Assembly: GCA_020342235.1 (NCBI GenBank)
Contig: CP073216.1
Location: 1,116,001 to 1,180,000, forward strand
Direction: 5' to 3'
Length of the DNA stretch: 64,000 bases
From: Saccharomycopsis phalli
Lineage: Eukaryota; Ascomycota; Saccharomycetes; Ascoideales; Saccharomycopsidaceae
This document shows positions 58,272 to 64,000 of this stretch, piece by piece. The number at the start of each line of letters is the position of its first letter. Position 1 is the first letter of the stretch. Made by a program: the position numbers and the translations under genes. The notes below the pieces were generated by a model, which was not told where the DNA came from, searched no databases, and was given only the letters and a program-made list of their open reading frames with translations.

Positions 58272-58951
58272 TGTTACGATAAAATATCGTTTACACTAGA
58301 CACGTGGGATACACGTGTTGGTCACATGGTATGACACGTGAACATCACATGTCAACGTGCGGATAAGGGATGATGCCGATAGTGACGAGAAGGGAAATCA
58401 AAACACTGTTGAATGGAAGGACGAGTCAGGAAGAATCCCAAAAGGGATTTGAGGCAACCCTTAATTAAGGAAGTAACCCTGTCTCTGGAGTAATATAAAT
58501 ACAGAAGGAAATAGCTAATAAATCATCAAGTAACTTAGAGATATATTCTGAGATAACTTTACAACTTATATCTTGTAGTTAACAATACTTCATATTGTTA
58601 ATTAGCCAGTTTATTGTAACGATATAAGGTCAGGTGGACCTTTCACGTGACAATGTGGTCATGTGAACATGGCACGTGTTAATGATCTGGTAATGGATGA
58701 ATGGTTAAGGAGACATGATGATCTCACTTGGACGATAAGGTTAGGTTTACCCTACTTAAGAGAATGATAAATAGAAAAGAGAACAACATGAACGGCACTG
58801 GTATTCTGAGCTCATCTTACAACTTATACATTGTAGTCAGCAGGCCTTGGGCTGTTGGATAAGGATTATAAGTGTTATAACGATTAGCCCGGACTAAATT
58901 CGTTATATTTATAAGTGATTGTAACGATACCACCAGGATTTTATCGTTACA
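58272..58951. mobile_element. solo LTR C1 (interrupted), next to tRNA-Arg
   Basis: Starts TGTTACGATAAAAT and ends ATTTTATCGTTACA (imperfect terminal inverted repeat). It is split by LTR C2: C1 occupies 58272-58614 and 58914-58951. Its left end is 12 bases upstream of the tRNA-Arg 5' end. It contains several CACGTG words. Confidence 0.78.
58615..58908. mobile_element. solo LTR C2 inserted in C1
   Basis: 294 bp from TGTAACGATATAAGG to TTCGTTATA, flanked by direct repeats TTTAT (58610-58614 and 58909-58913). Same family as C1 and C3 (shared TTACAACTTATA and TGTAGT motifs). Confidence 0.82.
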
Positions 58952-58952
58952 T

Positions 58953-59241
58953 TGTAACGAGAATTGGTCAGAACGACTGTGCACGTGAAATGATCACGTG
59001 TACAGCCATAAGGTCAGGGATCCAGCCAAAGATATATGCAGGGGGAATGGGGAGAAGCCATGAGAGGAGTGACAATAAGTACTATATATATGAGCACAAT
59101 AAAGGGGTAAGGAGGATTAACCTGGTATTAAGGGAATCTTAATACTTCTTACAACTTATACTGTGTAGTTAACATAAGAATTACTTGACTATTCAGCATA
59201 ATAAGTGTGTTAACGAGAGGTTCTGATTATTTCTCGTTACA
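58953..59241. mobile_element. solo LTR C3 upstream of tRNA-Ala
   Basis: 289 bp with terminal inverted repeats TGTAACGAGAA / TTTCTCGTTACA and a perfect 5-bp target duplication TACAT (58948-58952 and 59242-59246). It ends 16 bases before the tRNA-Ala gene. Confidence 0.9.
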
Positions 59242-59257
59242 TACATTTAAACAACTC

Positions 59258-59330
59258 GGGCGTGTGGCGTAGTTGGTAGCGCGCTCCCTTAGCATGGGAG
59301 AGGTCTTGGGTTCGATTCCCAACTCGTCCA
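59258..59330 (+). tRNA. tRNA-Ala (AGC)
   Basis: Nearly identical to S. cerevisiae tRNA-Ala: GGGCGTGTGGCGTAGTTGG, anticodon stem CTCCC/GGGAG around loop TTAGCAT, T arm GGGTTCGATTCCC, end ACTCGTCCA. No intron. A T6 terminator follows near 59342. Confidence 0.97.
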
Positions 59331-59750
59331 ATCTACAATTATTTTTTAAGACCCTGACATACAGGGAATGAAAAATGTGTGAAATAAAATGATTATTCTT
59401 GGTATTGATGTGAATACTCCCATTATTTATAAATAATTGTAAATTTACGAAACAAATGGTAGTAGAGTCATTATGAATGTGTGATAAACACCTTTATGCT
59501 TAAGTATTTAGACTTCTAGCTTAAATGTAAGGTAGTCGACGCATCTACCCACTTACATAATTTCATTCATAGATAATGTGCATAAGATCATCAATAACCG
59601 TTTCGCTATTTTTGGATTCATTTTGCTGGCACATCTTAATTATAGCTTTCCAGTTGCATGCATGACGCACTCCAGGTAAAAATTTTCTGTTTCCGGGTAA
59701 CACTCTAAATACTATATAAGATGAACCATTTCCCAAAGTTTTTTTTCTTC
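59331..59750. other. spacer with U3 promoter
   Basis: A/T-rich. TATATAAG at about 59713-59720 lies about 35 bases upstream of U3, a plausible TATA box. Nothing else seen. Confidence 0.55.
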
Positions 59751-60090
59751 GTCGACGTACTTCAGTAAGTGGTGTACTAAATACATATGCTTATCATTTG
59801 ATTACTAACGGCTTTTAAGTAGGATCATTTCTATAGGTAACGTCTCTCTTTGTCTCTTCAAAAGAGCCATTGAATCCAACTTGGTTGATGAGGTATAAAG
59901 CCCTTGTATCATAGAATGAGAAATTAATAGTTTGATCCATGACTCTTAGTTAGTTTGGGCATCTGTTTTCTATTCCTTTGTTTAGCGGTATGTCTTTACA
60001 TCCTGAAAAGGAAGCAATGATTTCGGCTCTATTGTAGAACCTTATTTAGGGAACTGTTATAGAGTGGGTGCGAGTGGCAGTCTGACAAGT
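59751..60090 (+). ncRNA. U3 snoRNA with 55-nt intron
   Basis: Exon 1 is GTCGACGTACTTCA (59751-59764). A spliceosomal intron (59765-59819) is followed by exon 2 starting TAGGATCATTTCTATAGG (box A region). CTCTTCAAAAGAGCC, then AATCCAACTTGGTTGATGAG (box B/C region), matches yeast U3 almost exactly. The 3' end reads TGGCAGTCTGACAAGT (box D). Mature RNA would be about 285 nt (S. cerevisiae 333). U3 pairs with pre-rRNA to direct early 18S processing with Sas10/Utp3. Confidence 0.96.
59765..59819 (+). other. spliceosomal intron of U3 gene
   Basis: Donor GTAAGT, branch TACTAAC (59803-59809), acceptor AAG ending at 59819; removal restores the conserved U3 5' domain. It sits at the position where S. 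cerevisiae SNR17 genes also carry an intron. Confidence 0.93.
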
Positions 60091-60261
60091 TAATATATAC
60101 TTTTGAAATACTGTAATCAAATATTTATCGCCATGATCTAGAATCTTTCCAAACTGATATTCATATTATTTATTGTAATTTATCGTTAGTAGTATAGTCA
60201 GTAGGAAGGATACTGGTTTGTAAAATAGCTGAAATATAATTCACTTTTCTACTGAAAGAAA
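60091..60261. other. spacer U3 - copia element
   Basis: 171 bases of A/T-rich sequence; nothing recognised. Confidence 0.5.
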
Positions 60262-60430
60262 TGTTGAAGGAGCTAATGCATGTTGAATGAGGTCATACTG
60301 ACAGATGATCTAAGTAGGACATGCAGATAGTTATCTAATAAGCTAAAGATAACTGAAGGTATCTCAGAAGAGAATATAAATAGGGCACGAAATAGCTAGT
60401 ATAGTAACAAGAATAAGAATATCTACAACA
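60262..60430 (+). mobile_element. 5' LTR of copia element family A, copy 2
   Basis: 169 bp, TGTTGAAGGAGCTAATGCATG to ATCTACAACA, with TGTTG/CAACA terminal inversion. It lacks about 130 internal bases present in the copy at 55833-56129. Confidence 0.85.
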
Positions 60431-60437
60431 GTAAGAT

Positions 60438-60468
60438 ATGGAAGCCATTGAGAGAAACGCCAGATTAC
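60438..60468 (+). pseudogene. copia gag start, interrupted after 10 codons
   Basis: ATG and ten codons (MEAIERNARL) identical to the gag start in copy 1, then LTR-B. Confidence 0.7.
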
Positions 60469-60677
60469 TGTTGTAATTTGGAAAGTCTTTCTTTAGCTGA
60501 CATCTTTGATAAACTGTTTGTATTAACTTATTTATCTTATAGGTAAACTACTTACTTATTGTGGGCACATTGCCTCTTATTTATAGTCCTCTGATTAGCT
60601 ACCGCGGATACTTCGTCTAAGTGAAACTCGTTTAGGTAGACTCGTTTATGCAACCTCGTATTTTAATTATCACAACA
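60469..60677. mobile_element. solo LTR family B, copy 1, inside gag
   Basis: 209 bp, TGTTGTAATTTGGAAAG to ATTATCACAACA, closely matching the copy at 61297-61607 except for a missing internal repeat array. The flanks (ATTAC left, TTATT right) are not a target duplication, suggesting recombination or deletion after insertion. Confidence 0.85.
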
Positions 60678-61296
60678 TTATTCGCTCCACGCACTCACGT
60701 CTGACTGCTAGAAATCAATTTTTGTTTCTTCAAGAGAAGTATGGTACTCTTCCACTCCCAGTGGCTCTCACTAGCGCTGGGATTCTGGAAGAGGCTACTA
60801 GGCCCACTGAGTTTGTTGACATCAGGGCAATGCTTCAACGTAAAAATTTGTTGGTTAGGCAGCAATTGACTAAGGAGGCAATCATTGCATTATGGACTTT
60901 GGATAACATGATGCAACTCGGTGTGCCATATCTGGTTATTTCAAGCGTCATTAAAGAGCTTGAACACAAGGGGATTACTACTAATACTCTTCTGTATCAG
61001 GTCTTGCATGATATAACTGGATCGCATGAGTATGTTCGTCTGAACAGTCTTGCACTTTTGGGTCACGATTCTCTGTCTAAGAAGACGTCCAAACCTCGTC
61101 GCAAAGGTAAAAAGAAGGAAAAGCAACAACCATATGATGAAGAGTATCCTCAAGGTATGTTGGCTTATTCCTTCCTTGGACATCTGTTACTGATACCAAC
61201 ATTTCTTGATACTGGTGCCAGTGGACATTTCTTCTCTGACATTTGTTTCTTTCAAGACATGATTCCAGAGAATGGCTCTATTCTGGGTGTTGCTGG
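60678..61296 (+). pseudogene. copia gag C-terminal region and aspartic protease
   Basis: One open frame from the LTR-B boundary. It encodes a helical gag-like segment (LVRQQLTKEAIIALWTLDNM), a basic linker (KKTSKPRRKGKKKEKQQ) and the retroviral-type protease active site FLDTGASGHF near 61201. No CCHC knuckle is visible. Gag before protease is only about 170 codons, short for a copia element. The frame stops in the inserted LTR at 61322-61324. Confidence 0.85.
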
Positions 61297-61607
61297 TGTT
61301 GTAATTTGGAAAGTCTTTCTTTAGCTGACATCTTTGATAAACTGTTTGTATTAACTTATTTATCTTATTGGTAAACTACTTACTTATTGTGGGCACATTG
61401 CCTCTTATTTATAGTCCTCTTATAAGCTACGGCGTGTCGTAATGCCGCTTAACTAATGCCATTTAGCTACGGCGTATTGTAATGCCGTTTAGCTAATGCT
61501 GTTTAGCTAATGCCGTTTAACCAATGCCGATAGCTAATGCCGTTTAGCTAATGCCGTTTAACCAATGCCGGTAGCTAATGCCGTCTCGAATTTTAATCAT
61601 CACAACA
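61297..61607. mobile_element. solo LTR family B, copy 2, inside pol
   Basis: 311 bp, TGTTGTAATTTGG to ATCATCACAACA, flanked by a perfect 5-bp duplication GCTGG (61292-61296, 61608-61612). It contains an array of 14-bp TAATGCCGTTTAGC units (about 61430-61590). Confidence 0.93.
61430..61590. repeat. 14-bp tandem repeat within LTR-B
   Basis: About ten TAATGCCGTTTAGC or TAATGCCGTTTAACC variants; almost absent from the other LTR-B copy. Confidence 0.9.
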
Positions 61608-64000
61608 GCTGGAAACCTTGCTATTGTTGGGAAAGGTACAGTTCGGATTTCTACTCCAGCTGGACCTTTTATTCTACATGATGTCGGTTACACTCCTAAC
61701 GGTATTGCTAACCTTATCTCGGTTGGAAAAGCTTCTAATCATAAGTTAGAATTTCTCTTCAATCATCAAGGTGCCACTATCCGCTCCACCAAGAAAATGT
61801 TTGCTCATCGAGATCCACTTTCAAACCTTTACACTGTTTCATGTAAACCTTCTACTGTGATTCCGAAACAGATTGCTTACAAGGCTGTCTCCTCTGGCCG
61901 TGATATTGATCGCTGGCATAGAAGACTTGGCCATCCTAGCGCTTCTGTTATGGCCTCGCTTTTCAAGATCCATCCACTCTGGAAGGCTGGTCAGAGTTTA
62001 CTGAGTTGTACCGGATGTATTACTGGTAAAACTGTTGACTCTGCTCCTAAAGAACGGACCACCAATCCTTCTCAGCCACTTGAGTTAGTCCATGTGGATC
62101 TTTGTGGGCCATTTAACTACGGATCCTACGATGCATCTCGGTATTTCTTGACTATTGTTGACGGCTATACAAAATGGACCACTGTTGTTTGCCTCAATAA
62201 GAAATCTGGATGCACTCAAGGTATCATTAATTTTATTAATACCTCTGAAACAATGTTCCGCAGCAAGGGCTTGACCTACTGCGTTGGTACTCTCCGTACA
62301 GATAATGGAGGTGAGTTTGTGAGTGAAGAATTGACTAACTTCCTCACCAAGCGTGGCATCTCTCACGAAACCACGGTTCCCCATCATTCGTATCAAAATG
62401 GCGTTGCCGAACGAATGAACCGTACACTTCAAGATAAAGCCCGCGCTCTTATGCTTCATACCAATGTTCCAGCTCAACTTTGGCCTGAAGCAATCAATAC
62501 TGCTGTTTTTTTGGCTAATTGTACGCCATCACGCTCTATTGATTTTGATGTCCCATACAAACGATGGTATGGTCGCTCTTTCAACTACAAATTTCTCCGA
62601 GAATTTGGATGTGTTGCTTATGCTATTATTCCTAAGGCCCTCCGTCAAGGAAAGCTCGATGCTAAAGCCTCTCCTTGTGTCATGATTGGCTATGAATTGC
62701 AACGAAAAGCATATCGACTCTATGACCCCAGAACAAATAAGGTTATTTGCGCTGCTCAAGCAATTTTTGAGGAGGATAAATTCTTTTATCCAACTGTGTC
62801 TCTGGCGCTGACTAGCACAATCAATCCTCCTCAAATTTCTGGGGTTGGCAATCCAAAGATTGGAGGGATTCATTCTCTACCTATGAATTCTCAGCCAGCT
62901 ATTTCTATGACTAGAGATGAATTGATAGTTGAATCCGAGCTTGACCCTCTGGACACCTCGTTGATAGTGGACGATAATGATACAGTATCTAAATCAGATG
63001 CATACGGTAATGCGTCTGAGTTGGCTGAAGATACTGGATTTGAGCTTGGTTACTTAAGGGATCATAATACTGCCTTAATTCGCACTGCTGCTCGCGAAAT
63101 TGGAAATGAATTAGTCGTTTCTGGTTCATCCAAGTCAAATGAACTAATCATCGCTGACGCTTCAGAGGCTGAAATTGACCTGACCTCTACTATTGATCTG
63201 ATTGATGTGAGTAATCCTAATGGTTCTAATAAGAATCATCTTGTCCTTGATGATCCTCAACCAAGTCGTGAAGCCATCACGTACCCTGGATTTCTGCACA
63301 CACCAGATGAGCCTGAGTCTCATGCGGATGAGATCAGTGACTCAGAGATACTCGACCCCAGACGGTTGGAATATATCCCTGGAACTACTGACCTGGTTGC
63401 AGGTAGTACTTCGGGATCACCCCAACTTCAGGTTGTGAAATATGTATCACAATCTACTTCTGCGGAGTCTGATGCTTCACTGTCGCTGGACAATCATGTT
63501 GCCCAACAAACATCACTGTCTCGTCCTGCTACTCCTCAAGCACAAGAAGTTCCTTACACCAATCCCATTGATTATAAGAACTCCAGTTCATCTCACAATC
63601 TCTTCAAGTATGATCGGTCTCCGTCAGACAAGCGGCCTATCCCATATCCAAGGGTTAAGCGCTATGATCCCAACTATAACCCGTTTTGTGGTGATATACC
63701 TCCGACTACTTTTGATAATCTTCCAAAGACACCTCAAAATGAGATTATCTATAAGTACTACGGAAAGCTGAAGATTTCACATACTAAAATCCCGGATTCT
63801 GATCTCAGATATCTGGAAGGTGTATCTACTTCAGCTGGTCCTCCTCCTCCGCCTCCGCCTCCACCTTCTGCTTTGCCGCAAAAGCGTCTTATCCGTCACA
63901 AAGGCTCCCAACCTAAGCCACTTTTTCCTGGTCCGCTTAGTTCTGATGAACATGATCCTACTACCCACCGTTCGTCTTCAGGGAGGGATAAGAAGCCTCG
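61608..64000 (+). pseudogene. copia integrase and downstream pol, open to window edge
   Basis: A continuous frame of nearly 800 codons with no stop. The GAG-pre-integrase zinc motif is WHRRLGH with CTGC. The integrase core triad is HVDLCGPF, RTDNGGEF and NGVAERMNRTL. A long Ser/Asp-rich integrase C-terminal extension and a polyproline stretch near 63840 follow, as in Ty1-type elements before the reverse transcriptase. It begins right after the LTR-B insertion, so it cannot be translated from the original gag start; the coding sequence itself looks undamaged. Confidence 0.92.

Larger units (their letters stand above)
60262..64000 (+). mobile_element. Ty1/copia retrotransposon, interrupted, runs off the window
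   Basis: Order: 5' LTR, gag start at 60438, solo LTR-B (60469-60677), gag/protease frame, solo LTR-B (61297-61607), integrase frame open to the right edge. Protease before integrase and the integrase type place it in Pseudoviridae (Ty1/copia). Reverse transcriptase and RNase H, expected next, lie beyond the window. The two LTR-B insertions break the polyprotein. Confidence 0.93.

Noticed and set aside
61608-64000. Suspected frameshifts in the copia pol because only short closed frames exist there
   Set aside because: Reading the sequence shows one uninterrupted frame that simply has no stop before the window edge.

Overview
The window is nuclear DNA from an ascomycete budding yeast (Saccharomycotina). 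Nineteen protein genes are recognisable orthologues of yeast genes (EDE1, an MNN1-type mannosyltransferase, a TGL1-type lipase, CYC8, SEC53, LCL3, FMP52, POL5, YSF3, UTR1, SEC3, SAS10, ADH, an RSA1/NUFIP protein, MPC1, RPN3, NOC4), plus a UapA-type purine permease and a DUF1996 secreted protein that baker's yeast lacks. Genes are compact and nearly intronless. Where introns occur (YSF3, U3 snoRNA, tRNA-Tyr, tRNA-Ile, probably EDE1) they are very short. The protein-gene introns have GTAAGT donors and a CTAAC branch site only about 5 nt from the acceptor AG. Species cannot be fixed from sequence alone; LINE elements, a NAT permease and that intron style point to a lineage outside Saccharomycetaceae. 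Which amino acid CUG encodes could not be decided.

Layout. 1-2741: gene-poor, with microsatellite and minisatellite repeats. 2742-12755: EDE1, MNN1-like and TGL1-like genes separated by repeats. 12756-18583: sparse, with tRNA-Tyr, the DUF1996 gene and tRNA-Ile. 18584-36455: CYC8, SEC53, LCL3, FMP52, U2 snRNA, POL5, YSF3 (an intron-split gene of 81 codons), NAT permease and NAD kinase. 36456-38584: eroded retroelement debris. 38585-53551: SEC3/SAS10 divergent pair, ADH, RSA1-like, MPC1, RPN3, NOC4. 53552-64000: a mobile-element graveyard holding LINE 3' ends, a LINE C-terminal ORF fragment, a cluster of three solo LTRs between tRNA-Arg and tRNA-Ala, an intron-containing U3 snoRNA gene, and a Ty1/copia element running off the right edge with two foreign solo LTRs inside it.

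Functional themes. Many products belong to ribosome biogenesis and snoRNP or snRNP biology (POL5, SAS10/UTP3, NOC4, RSA1-like, U3, U2, YSF3). Others serve secretion, glycosylation and endocytosis (SEC3, EDE1, SEC53, MNN1-like) and mitochondria (LCL3, FMP52, MPC1, a presequence-bearing ADH). No operon-like system or novel gene cluster was found. The most unusual features are: (a) minisatellites in almost every intergenic gap and inside several ORFs (EDE1, CYC8, SEC3, the ADH presequence, the LCL3 stop codon); (b) two complete spliceosomal/nucleolar RNA genes and one split gene that ORF scanning misses; (c) a nested retroelement record with readable target-site duplications.
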